Shown: piece after piece, positions 42,649-49,850 of the stretch
Layout of the letters: each line of letters starts with the position of its first letter
Position numbering within the stretch: the stretch's first letter is position 1
NCBI RefSeq assembly: GCF_035918235.1
Contig: NZ_CP109485.1
Location: forward strand, 8,711,001-8,775,000
Reading direction: 5' to 3'
DNA: 64,000 nt
Source: Streptomyces sp. NBC_01445
Lineage (GTDB): Bacteria > Actinomycetota > Actinomycetes > Streptomycetales > Streptomycetaceae
Notes under the pieces: generated by a model
The model's database searches: none
What the model saw: only the letters and a program-made list of their open reading frames with translations
What the model was told of the DNA's origin: nothing
Translations under genes and position numbers: made by a program

Positions 42649-42681
42649 GTGTCTTCGGGGGAATCTTCGACGCCGGCCGAT
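42649..42681 (+). pseudogene. Possible 5' end of the gene broken by the IS nest
   Basis: A GTG with a GGGAC-rich site upstream opens VSSGESSTPAD, which reads like a genuine Streptomyces protein start. After about 11 codons the sequence switches to tnpA-derived DNA and stops at a TAG at 42703. It may be the start of the gene whose tail survives at 47440-47604. Evidence is thin. Confidence 0.3.
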
Positions 42682-42858
42682 CTTGGGCGGGTAGTGGACG
42701 AGTAGGTGGCCGTGGTCGGGTTCGCGGTTGATCCAGCGCAGTTCGGCCTCGAAGTCCGCGCAGACCTCCCGCATGATCTCCTCGCACCGGTCCAGCATCA
42801 CCTGAGTGAACACTCCGCGAGAGTATTTGGTGACAAGAATCAAATGGACTTGAAAGTT
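42682..42858 (-). pseudogene. IS200/IS605 TnpA transposase fragment
   Basis: About 58 codons read QVHLILVTKYSRGVFTQVMLDRCEEIMREVCADFEAELRWINREPDHGHLLVHYPPK, an obvious Y1-transposase (IS200) segment containing the catalytic HxH (HGHLLVH, normally HVHLLV). The N-terminus is lost to a stop at 42861 and the C-terminus, including the catalytic Tyr, is missing beyond HYPPKIG. It is therefore dead. It diverges from the first tnpB, the IS605 arrangement, but an IS1380 copy now sits between them. Confidence 0.85.
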
Positions 42859-42928
42859 TCAGACAGCGCGGCGACCGGTTCTGACATCCTTGTTCGGCGT
42901 CCGGCAAGGTGACATAAAACAAGACTAG

Positions 42929-44598
42929 CCTCGCCGTTTCACTTGGTGTGAGGTCGGGTTTCTGTGCGGTAACGCGAAAGTGCCTTCTGAGCTGGGACGA
43001 TGAACCTTGTCGAGGGGTTCTGTCGGTCCAGGCGGAAGGCACTTTCTGCGTGCAGGGTATCGGTTCGCGTCCCAAGCTTCATGTCTCTGCTGACGGTGCC
43101 GGGGTGGTTGGTCACGCCGGGGCACGGTTGTTGGCTGATCTTGCCGATGCCACCGGACTGACCAGCGCGTACTCCACTGCGTTGGGGCCACTTCGGCGAC
43201 GCGGCACTGGCCACGCCCCGGGCCGGATCGCCACCGATCTCGCGGTGATGCTCGCTGATGGCGGGGAAGCCATCACGGATCTGGCCGTGCTGCGGGACCA
43301 GGGCGAGGTGTTCGGCTCGGTCGCCTCGACACCGACTGCCTGGCGACTGCTCGCCGACATCGACGAGACCGGGCTCGCTCGGCTGCGAGCGGCCCGCGCC
43401 CTGGCACGAGAGGTTGCCTGGCTGCAGGCCGCCGAGACCCGCTGCGCAATACCGGCCGTGAAGGCCGGCGGGAGGGAACTGCCCGGCCTGGTCCTGGACA
43501 TCGACGCCACGCTGGTGACCTGCCACTCCGAGAAAGAGGCGGCCGCACCCACCTATAAGGGCGGCTTCGGCTTCCACCCTCTGGTGTGTTTCCTGGCCAA
43601 CACAGGCGAGGCCATGTCCGGGCGCCTTCGGCCCGGTAACGCCGGAGCCAACACCGCCGCCGATCACATCGCGGTGCTGGACGACGCTCTTGCTCAGATC
43701 CCCGACGCCCAACGGCATGGCACCGACATCCTCGTCCGCACCGACAGCGCCGGATCGGCGAAAGCCTTCCTTGCCCACGTCCGGAACATGCGGACCCGAG
43801 GAATCCGCACCTTCTTCTCGGTCGGACACGCGGTCACCGAGCCAGTCCGCCGCGCGATCAGGGCCCTGCCCGAGCAGGTCTGGCACCCCGCTCTGGACCA
43901 GGACGGGACGCTGCGTGCCGGCGCCGCGGTCGCCGAGCTGACCGGCACGGTCGACCTTGCCGGCTATCCGGACGGCACCCGCATCATCGTGCGCCGCGAG
44001 CGACCGCACCCCGGAGCCCAACTGTCCCTGTTCGACCAGGACGAGGGCCTGCGGCATCAGGTCTTCCTCACCGACACCCCGTTCGCCAGCGGCGGCTCCG
44101 CCCAGTTCCTGGAGGTCCGCCACCGCGGGCATGCCACCGTCGAGGACCACATCCGGTGCGGCAAAACCACCGGCTTCGGCCGCTTCCCCTCCCGCCACTT
44201 CCCAGTCAACGCCGCATGGCTTGAACTCAGCCTCGCGGCGATCGACCTCCTCACCTGGACCCGCGTCCTCCTGCTGGACGGCGAACTCGCCGCTGCCGAA
44301 CCCAAGAAACTGCGCTACCGAATCCTGCACGTCGCCGCCCGGATCACCCGCGGCGGCCGCCGCCTGCGCTTGCGGATATCGGCGACCTGGCCCTGGAGAC
44401 ATGAACTCACGGCCGCATTCCACCGCCTGGCCGCCCTGCCTCGCCCCGCCACCTGAGCGACCGCCCTCTGATCACCCACGACCCGAAGGACCTTGGAGAA
44501 CCCGGCCCACCGCGCCGGGCCTTCACCATGCCCGCCGACCGACACCGCTCCAAACGACCCCGCACAGCCAGTCAGCAACCTCAACTGAAACGGCGAGG
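42929..44598 (+). mobile_element. Intact IS1380-family insertion sequence
   Basis: A 1,670-bp element with perfect 13-base terminal repeats CCTCGCCGTTTCA and TGAAACGGCGAGG, flanked on both sides by CTAG (42925-42928 and 44599-44602), a 4-base target duplication as expected for IS1380. It carries one complete transposase gene. The intact ends and clean duplication show that it moved recently, after the IS605-type pair was in place. Confidence 0.92.
43050..44456 (+). CDS. IS1380-family DDE transposase
   Basis: A 468-residue transposase. The catalytic acids are likely in LVLDIDATLVTCHSEKE (first Asp), ILVRTDSAGSAKAFLAHV (second Asp) and the Glu of HATVEDHIRCGKTTGFGRFPSRHF. KGGFGFHPLVCFLANTGEAMSGRLRPGNAGANTAADH is typical of the family. 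I chose the GTG at 43050, beginning VQGIGSRPKLHVSADG. The frame is intact over the full length, so the element may be active. Confidence 0.93.
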   Translation: MQGIGSRPKLHVSADGAGVVGHAGARLLADLADATGLTSAYSTALGPLRRRGTGHAPGRIATDLAVMLADGGEAITDLAVLRDQGEVFGSVASTPTAWRLLADIDETGLARLRAARALAREVAWLQAAETRCAIPAVKAGGRELPGLVLDIDATLVTCHSEKEAAAPTYKGGFGFHPLVCFLANTGEAMSGRLRPGNAGANTAADHIAVLDDALAQIPDAQRHGTDILVRTDSAGSAKAFLAHVRNMRTRGIRTFFSVGHAVTEPVRRAIRALPEQVWHPALDQDGTLRAGAAVAELTGTVDLAGYPDGTRIIVRRERPHPGAQLSLFDQDEGLRHQVFLTDTPFASGGSAQFLEVRHRGHATVEDHIRCGKTTGFGRFPSRHFPVNAAWLELSLAAIDLLTWTRVLLLDGELAAAEPKKLRYRILHVAARITRGGRRLRLRISATWPWRHELTAAFHRLAALPRPAT

Positions 44599-44628
44599 CT
44601 AGTGTTTCAGCGGATTCTTGCGAGGAGC

Positions 44629-44648
44629 CCCGGGCGTTCACGCCCGGG
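44629..44648 (+). repeat. IS605-type subterminal hairpin between IS1380 and tnpB
   Basis: CCCGGGCG and CGCCCGGG are perfect arms around TTCA, followed by AGGAATC. Short GC hairpins with this loop mark the ends of IS200/IS605 elements, where they are recognised as single strands. It may belong to an older element end. The rest of 44457-44851 holds the IS1380 right end and GC-rich noncoding sequence. Confidence 0.6.
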
Positions 44649-44851
44649 AGGAATCGCATCCACGGGGTGCGACGCGGAGCGTCGCCGTGACGTGCCGCAG
44701 GCCATCACGGCCGCGGAGCGGCCGGGAGGCGTTCCGGCGGAGCCGGGCCACGGCGGTGTGCGCGGTCAGGGGCGGGGTGGGTGTCGCTCGTTCGGGTGGG
44801 GCGGGGCCGAACGTGTGGTGGGTCTTCGTCCAGGTGTATAGGTTCGCTGCA

Positions 44852-46024
44852 GTGAAGCTGGTGGTGCGGGTGAAGCTGCTGCCGACGCCCGTACAGGCGG
44901 CGGCACTTGAGGCGACCCTGAACGCTTGCAACGAGGCCGCCACGTGGGCCGCGTCCGTCGCGTTCGAGAACGAGGCGCGACGTCCGCTGGAGCTGCGCAA
45001 GCACACCTATGCCGAGGTCCGGGAGCGGTGGGGGCTTGGCGCGCAGGCCGCCCAGCATGCGATCAAGAAGACCTGCGATGCCTACACCACCTTGAAGGCG
45101 AACCTGCGTAACGGCCGGTACGGGCGGCCCGGTTCCAGGCGGCACGCCCGCGCCTCGGGCAAGCCGGTCGTCTTCCGGCCCCAGGCGGCTCAGCCGTACG
45201 ACGACCGGATGCTGTCCTGGCAGCACCAGGCACGCACGGTGTCGATCTGGACCACCGCGGGCCGGCTGAAGGGCGTGGCGTTCACCGGGCAGGCCGAGCA
45301 GTTGGAGGTGCTGGCTGCGCACCGCAAGGGTGAGTCCGACCTGGTGTGCCAGGGCGGGAAGTGGTTCTTGATCGCGACGTGCGAGATCGCCGAAGCCGCC
45401 CCGAACACCCAGCCGGTCGGGTTCCTCGGGGTGGACCTGGGGATCGTGAACATCGCGGTCACCTCCGACGGGGCCCGACACTGCGGTCGCCGCGTCAACC
45501 GCAAGCGGGAACGGGATCGCAAGCTGCGTTCCAAGCTGCAGAAGAAGCAGACCAAGTCCGCCAAGCGGCGGGCGAAGAGGCATGCGGGCAAGGAAGCCCG
45601 GCGCGCCAAGGACATCAACCACAAGATCAGCAAGCGGATCGTGGCGGAGGCTGAACGCACCGGTCGCGGGATCGCCCTGGAGACACTCACGGGCATCCGC
45701 GAGCGGGCACGGCTGAGAAAGCCCCAACGCACCACGCTCCACTCCTGGCCCTTCGCCCAGCTCGGCTCGTTCATCGCCTACAAGGCGAAGCGGGCCGGGG
45801 TGCCGGTCGTCTACGTCGACCCGGCCTACACCAGCCAGGAATGCTCGCAGTGTCATCACATCGCACGCGCGAACCGGCCCTCCCAGGCCCGGTTCGCGTG
45901 CAGGTCCTGCGGCTTCGTTGAGCACGCGGACTACAACGCGTCCCACAACATCGCCCACCGCGGGTGGTACGTGTGGGTCTGCGGGGCTCAGTCAACGGCC
46001 CCTGAACTCACCCTCATAGCGTGA
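44852..46024 (+). CDS. tnpB: TnpB RNA-guided nuclease (IS200/IS605), first copy
   Basis: A 390-residue TnpB. The RuvC acids are present: Asp195 in GVDLGIVNIA, Glu277 in ALETLTGIRER and Asp360 in EHADYNASHNIA. Between them is the zinc finger CSQCHHIARANRPSQARFACRSCGF. The N-terminal half supplies the RNA/DNA-binding wedge. The GTG at 44852 begins VKLVVRVKLLPTP, the family start. In this family the protein cuts DNA matching a guide taken from the element's right end, helping it persist. It diverges from the dead tnpA. All catalytic parts are intact. Confidence 0.93.
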   Translation: MKLVVRVKLLPTPVQAAALEATLNACNEAATWAASVAFENEARRPLELRKHTYAEVRERWGLGAQAAQHAIKKTCDAYTTLKANLRNGRYGRPGSRRHARASGKPVVFRPQAAQPYDDRMLSWQHQARTVSIWTTAGRLKGVAFTGQAEQLEVLAAHRKGESDLVCQGGKWFLIATCEIAEAAPNTQPVGFLGVDLGIVNIAVTSDGARHCGRRVNRKRERDRKLRSKLQKKQTKSAKRRAKRHAGKEARRAKDINHKISKRIVAEAERTGRGIALETLTGIRERARLRKPQRTTLHSWPFAQLGSFIAYKAKRAGVPVVYVDPAYTSQECSQCHHIARANRPSQARFACRSCGFVEHADYNASHNIAHRGWYVWVCGAQSTAPELTLIA

Positions 46025-46075
46025 GTCCTGGACGCAGCCGAACCCATCACAGCCAGTGATGACTCGAGCAGCAAG

Positions 46076-46096
46076 CCCGGTCGTTTCACGACCGGG
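46076..46096 (+). repeat. Hairpin at the end of the first tnpB element
   Basis: CCCGGTCGT and ACGACCGGG are perfect 9-base arms around TTC, 51 bases after the first tnpB stop, followed by TAGTTGAC. This is the usual position of the right-end hairpin and of the 3' part of the guide RNA. The bases just beyond it run into the start of the second tnpB. Confidence 0.7.
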
Positions 46097-46108
46097 TAGT
46101 TGACCCCT

Positions 46109-47404
46109 ATGAGTCGTCAGGGTGCCCAACAAAGGCTGGTGAAGCGGCAGTTCGGGCATCGTGCCCGGCTTGTGCTCGCCGCTGCCCAGGCGGCGGTCCT
46201 GGACGCTCAGGGGCATGCGGCCCGTGCCACGTGGAATCTTCTGCACGACTGGTGGCTGATGCTGCCCAAGGCCAAGCGGAGCCTCGCGGTAGCCGATGCG
46301 GTCATCCGTCAGGGCCGCAAAGACTTGGACTGGCTCGGTGTGCTGCCCGCGCAGGCCGCCCAGGCGGTGCTGAAGACCTACTTCCAGGCCTGGAAGAACT
46401 GCTGGGAGGGCCGGGCGCAGGCGCCGGAGTTCAAGGCCCGCTTCCGAACCCGGATGAGCCTTGACATTCCGCAGGGCCGCGACCTGCACGTGGTGCGGGT
46501 GCACCGGCGCTGGGGCATGGTCAACATCCCCAAGTTGGGCCGCATCCGTTTCCGCTGGACCAAGGATCTGCCCGTCGGCAAGCACGTCGGCAAGGACCAT
46601 CGGATCACCGGTGCCCGGCTGGTCAAGGACACGCTGGGCTGGCACATCGCCTTCCGCATCACCACCCTGGCCCCAGCCTCTGTCCCGCACTCCGGGCCGG
46701 AGGTCGGCATCGACGCCGGGATCGCCGTCCCGCTCGCCCTGTCCGATGGCGAGAACATCGAGCACGCACCCTGGCTCAGCAAGGGGGAAGAAGAGCGGCT
46801 GCTGCACCACGAGCGGCGGGCTGCGCGCCGTAAGGCGTACCGCAAGAAGGGCGAGCGCGCCAGCCGCCGCCTGCAGCAGACGTACGACCAGATCGCTCGT
46901 ATCCGCGCGACAGCCAAGCGTCGGCGCGAGGACTGGCAGCACAAGACCACCACCTCCATCGCCGAGGTGTACGGCACGGTGGTGGTCGAAGCACTGCACA
47001 TTACGAACATGACCCGGTCCGCCAAGGGCACCGTCGAGGCGCCCGGCAGTCAGGTCGCGCAGAAGGCCGGTCTGAACCGCTCCATTCTCGGCGAGGCGTG
47101 GGGGCGAACCGTCCAGCTCCTGGCGTACAAGGTCGCCCACCGGGGCGGCATCCTGGCCGAGGTTCTTGCCCCGGGTACCTCGCAGGAATGCCATAGGTGC
47201 CACACGGTCACTCCCGGCAGCCGCAGGAACCAGGCCGAGTTCGTGTGCAACAACTCCGCGTGCGGCTGGGAAGGCAACGCCGACACCAACGCCGCCCGCA
47301 CCGTGCTTCACCGATACCGGACGGGCCACCCGCTCGTCCCGGCTGCCGGGAGGGCAGTCGTCAGGCGCGCTGCCAACGGCGTCAAACCCGCCACCGCAAG
47401 GTAG
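46109..47404 (+). CDS. tnpB: TnpB-family nuclease, second copy
   Basis: A 431-residue TnpB of a different lineage from the first. RuvC acids are Asp202 in VGIDAGIAVPL, Glu294 in VVVEALHITNM and Asp392 in EGNADTNAART. The zinc finger is CHRCHTVTPGSRRNQAEFVCNNSACGW, with an unusual spacing in its second pair (CNNSAC). The region 250-275 is an Arg/Lys-rich helix. I took the ATG at 46109; a TTG three codons upstream is possible. No tnpA partner is present, so it would need one in trans to move. Confidence 0.92.
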   Translation: MSRQGAQQRLVKRQFGHRARLVLAAAQAAVLDAQGHAARATWNLLHDWWLMLPKAKRSLAVADAVIRQGRKDLDWLGVLPAQAAQAVLKTYFQAWKNCWEGRAQAPEFKARFRTRMSLDIPQGRDLHVVRVHRRWGMVNIPKLGRIRFRWTKDLPVGKHVGKDHRITGARLVKDTLGWHIAFRITTLAPASVPHSGPEVGIDAGIAVPLALSDGENIEHAPWLSKGEEERLLHHERRAARRKAYRKKGERASRRLQQTYDQIARIRATAKRRREDWQHKTTTSIAEVYGTVVVEALHITNMTRSAKGTVEAPGSQVAQKAGLNRSILGEAWGRTVQLLAYKVAHRGGILAEVLAPGTSQECHRCHTVTPGSRRNQAEFVCNNSACGWEGNADTNAARTVLHRYRTGHPLVPAAGRAVVRRAANGVKPATAR

Positions 47405-47411
47405 GCAGGAA

Positions 47412-47433
47412 TCTCCTGGACTCATCTGGGAGA
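47412..47433 (+). repeat. Right-end hairpin of the second tnpB element
   Basis: TCTCCTGGA pairs with TCTGGGAGA (two G-T pairs) around CTCA directly after the second tnpB, followed by GAACTTCAA and then protein-coding sequence of another gene. It marks the probable element end and guide-RNA scaffold. Confidence 0.65.
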
Positions 47434-47439
47434 GAACTT

Positions 47440-47604
47440 CAATGTCAGCAGAATCTGGGCTGCCGCGAGACGTACGGGCAGTGGACGAACGTCTGGTGGG
47501 CGAAGACGGACGACGACAGCGGCAATACGAACGTCTTCGTCAGCGACGTCTACCTCAAGGGCGGCGACAACAACGCGCCGCTCCCCGGGCTCCCTGTCTG
47601 CTGA
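47440..47604 (+). pseudogene. C-terminal tail of a gene broken by the IS nest
   Basis: Right after the element end the frame reads 54 residues with strong protein character (GCRETYGQWTNVWWAKTDDD, VFVSDVYLKGGDNNAPLPG, ending LPVC and TGA). The aromatic-rich strand pattern with NVFVSDVYLKGG resembles the SH3-like C-terminus of secreted or cell-wall proteins. There is no start or upstream domain here. It is the remains of the interrupted gene, on the plus strand, convergent with the LacI gene. Confidence 0.7.
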
Positions 47605-47635
47605 CCGTCCGCCGAGCCGCCCGAGGCCTCAACTG

Positions 47636-48673
47636 TCAGTCGGCCGGGGGCAGTTCGCCCGAGCCGCGCGTGATCAGCCGGGTCGGCAGCTCGATCCGCT
47701 CCGGCGCCACCGACAGCCCGTCGAGCTGCCGGAAGAGCCGCTCGGCGGCCGTGCGGCCCAGCTGTGCGGCGTCCTGCGCGACGACGGTCACGCCCGGGCG
47801 CAGCAGATCGCCCAGCTCGATGTCGTCGAAGCCGACCAGCGCCACCGGGCGCGTCACCTCCGAAAGGACGCGGACGACGGTGACCGTCACACGGTTGTTG
47901 CCCGCGAAGATCGCCGTGACCGGCTCGGGCCCCGCGAGCATCTCCTCCGCGGCGCGCCGCACCCGCTCCGGATCGGTCACACCGAGCGACATCCACGCGT
48001 CCTCGACGACTGTCCCGGCGTCCTCCATCGCGGCCCGGTAGCCGCGCAGACGCTCGGCGGCGGTGTGGATGCGCGGCTGGTCACCGATGAAGCCGATACG
48101 GCGGTGGCCGTGCGCGATCAGATGCGCGACGCCGTCACGGGCGCCCCCGAAGCTGTCGGACAGGACCACGTCCGCGTCGATCTTCCCGGCAGGACGGTCG
48201 ACGAACACGGTCGCGACACCGGCTGCGATCTCGGGCTCGAGATAGCGGTGGTCGTCACCGGCCGGGATCACCACGAGCCCGTCCACCCGGCGTGCGCAGA
48301 GCGCGAGGACGAGTTCCTGCTCGCGCTCCGGGTCCTCGGCGCTCGACCCGTTGATGAGCAGCGCGCCATGGGCGCGGGCGACCTCTTCGACGGCGCGGCT
48401 CAGGGGCCCGTAGAACGGGTCGGCCAGGTCTTCGAGCACCAGGCCGATACTCGCGGTCCTGCCCTTGCGCAGGACGCGCGCGCTGTCGTTGCGGCGGAAG
48501 CCCAGGGCCTCGATGGCCTCCTGGACGCGGCGCTCGGTGTCGGGGGTGACTCCCGGCTCGCCGTTCACGACGCGGGACACCGTCTTGAGCCCCACCCCGG
48601 CGCGCGCCGCGACGTCCTTCATGGTCGGGCGGTTGCCGTAACGGCTGTCGGGGCGGCGGGCGGTGCGGTCCAC
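47636..48673 (-). CDS. LacI-family transcriptional regulator
   Basis: A 345-residue repressor. The HTH with hinge is TMKDVAARAGVGLKTVSRVVNGEPGVTPDTERRVQEAIEALGFRRNDSARVLRKGRT at residues 17-72, and the rest is the periplasmic-binding-protein-like sugar domain (SIGLVLEDLADPFYGPLSRAVEEVA, VFVDRPAG, GHRRIGFIGDQ, ALVGFDDIELGDLLRPGVTVVAQD). The GTG at 48673 gives a normal short N-terminal arm. It is divergent from the ROK kinase gene, and a perfect GACAACGTTGTC palindrome lies between, so it probably represses that gene and itself, responding to a sugar. Confidence 0.94.
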   Translation of the reverse strand: MDRTARRPDSRYGNRPTMKDVAARAGVGLKTVSRVVNGEPGVTPDTERRVQEAIEALGFRRNDSARVLRKGRTASIGLVLEDLADPFYGPLSRAVEEVARAHGALLINGSSAEDPEREQELVLALCARRVDGLVVIPAGDDHRYLEPEIAAGVATVFVDRPAGKIDADVVLSDSFGGARDGVAHLIAHGHRRIGFIGDQPRIHTAAERLRGYRAAMEDAGTVVEDAWMSLGVTDPERVRRAAEEMLAGPEPVTAIFAGNNRVTVTVVRVLSEVTRPVALVGFDDIELGDLLRPGVTVVAQDAAQLGRTAAERLFRQLDGLSVAPERIELPTRLITRGSGELPPAD

Positions 48674-48757
48674 GGTGGGCTGTCCTGTCCTGTCGTCGCT
48701 GCGGTTCCAGGGGGTTCATCATGCTGTATGGGGATGTGGCGTCGAGCATAGGCCCTG

Positions 48758-48769
48758 GACAACGTTGTC
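48758..48769. promoter_or_regulatory. LacI-type operator
   Basis: GACAACGTTGTC is a perfect palindrome with the central CG of LacI-family sites, between the divergent LacI and ROK genes, 85 and 65 bases from their starts. Confidence 0.8.
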
Positions 48770-48833
48770 AGATGCGGGAGAGACTATCTACCGTATTCTC
48801 CGACCTGCCATTTCACCAGGGGACCTCACACTG

Positions 48834-49781
48834 ATGCAGACCGACCTCGTCGCCGCGCTCGACATCGGCGGCACCAAGATCGCCGGGGCCCTGGTGGACG
48901 ACCACGGCCGCATCCTGCTGCGCGCGCAGCGGCCGACTCCGGCCAAGGAGCACGGGGACACGGTGATGCGGGCCGTCGAGGACGTACTGCGCGAGCTGAC
49001 CGCCGCGCCGCTGTGGGTGCGGGCGCGGGCCGTGGGCATCGGGAGCGCGGGTCCGGTGGACGCCTCCACCGGCACGGTGAGCCCCGTCAACGTGCCGGGC
49101 TGGCGCGACTTCCCGCTCGTGGACCGGGTCCGCGCGGTCACCGGTGGCCTGCCCGTCGATCTGGTCGGCGACGGCGTGGCCATGACGGCCGCCGAGCACT
49201 GGCAGGGCGCGGCGCAAGGCCATGACAACGCGCTGTGCATGGTCGTCTCCACCGGCGTCGGCGGCGGCCTGATCCTCGGCGGCAAGCTGCACCCGGGCCC
49301 CACGGGCAACGCGGGCCACATCGGCCACATCAGCGTGGATCTGGACGGGGACTCGTGCCCGTGCGGGGCGCGCGGCTGCGTGGAGCGGATCGCGAGCGGG
49401 CCGAACATCGCGCGCCGCGCGCTGGACAGCGGCTGGCGTCCCGGCGCGGACGGCGACGTGTCGGCCGCGGCGGTGGCGGCGGCCGCGCGCGCGGGCGACA
49501 AGGTGGCCATGGCCTCGTTCGAACGCGCCGCCCAGGCGCTGGCCGCGGGCATCGCCGCGACGGCCACGCTCGTGGAGATCGACATCGCGGTGATCGGCGG
49601 CGGAGTGGCGAAGGCGGGAGAAGTCCTCTTCGCGCCCCTGCGCCGCTCGCTGCGTGACTACGCGACGCTGTCGTTCGTGCAGCGCCTCACGGTGGCCCCG
49701 GCCCGCATGGGCACGGACGCGGGCCTCGTCGGAGCGGCAGCGGCTGCGCTCACGCGCGACCGGGACGTGTCGGCACTCTGA
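48834..49781 (+). CDS. ROK-family sugar kinase (glucokinase-like)
   Basis: A 315-residue ROK protein without a DNA-binding domain, so an enzyme rather than a repressor. ALDIGGTKIAGALVDDHG is the phosphate-binding start, VGIGSAGPVD follows, VVSTGVGGGLILGGKL is the ROK signature, and GHISVDLDGDSCPCGARGCVERIASG gives the zinc-binding His and three Cys. The catalytic Asp is in LVGDGVAMTAAEH, where Asn usually precedes Asp (VENDA); here it reads GDGV. AGGGGA precedes the ATG. It probably phosphorylates a hexose released by the neighbouring galactosidase/importer system. Confidence 0.92.
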   Translation: MQTDLVAALDIGGTKIAGALVDDHGRILLRAQRPTPAKEHGDTVMRAVEDVLRELTAAPLWVRARAVGIGSAGPVDASTGTVSPVNVPGWRDFPLVDRVRAVTGGLPVDLVGDGVAMTAAEHWQGAAQGHDNALCMVVSTGVGGGLILGGKLHPGPTGNAGHIGHISVDLDGDSCPCGARGCVERIASGPNIARRALDSGWRPGADGDVSAAAVAAAARAGDKVAMASFERAAQALAAGIAATATLVEIDIAVIGGGVAKAGEVLFAPLRRSLRDYATLSFVQRLTVAPARMGTDAGLVGAAAAALTRDRDVSAL

Positions 49782-49800
49782 CGCGTCACCTGAGTTCGAA

Positions 49801-49842
49801 GGGGCGGTGTCGGGGCAGGAAGCTCTGCCCCGACACCGCCCC
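49801..49842. terminator. Perfect 18-bp stem, bidirectional terminator
   Basis: GGGGCGGTGTCGGGGCAG pairs perfectly with CTGCCCCGACACCGCCCC around GAAGCT, between the convergent ROK and GH27 genes (20 and 9 bases from their stops). It serves both. Confidence 0.9.
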
Positions 49843-49850
49843 CTGACGCG

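Larger units (their letters stand above)
42649..47604. mobile_element. Insertion-sequence nest interrupting a gene
   Basis: The whole block between the DUF6986 gene and the LacI gene is made of transposon parts: a tnpA fragment, an intact IS1380-family element, two tnpB genes and three subterminal hairpins. A possible gene start at 42649 and a C-terminal tail ending at 47604 flank it. Base composition falls slightly and codon use is less extreme than in the neighbours. No integrase or tRNA is present. Confidence 0.75.

Noticed and set aside
44629..44648. Intrinsic terminator
   Set aside because: No gene ends here in either direction and no T-run follows; its loop and position resemble the IS605-type hairpins nearby.
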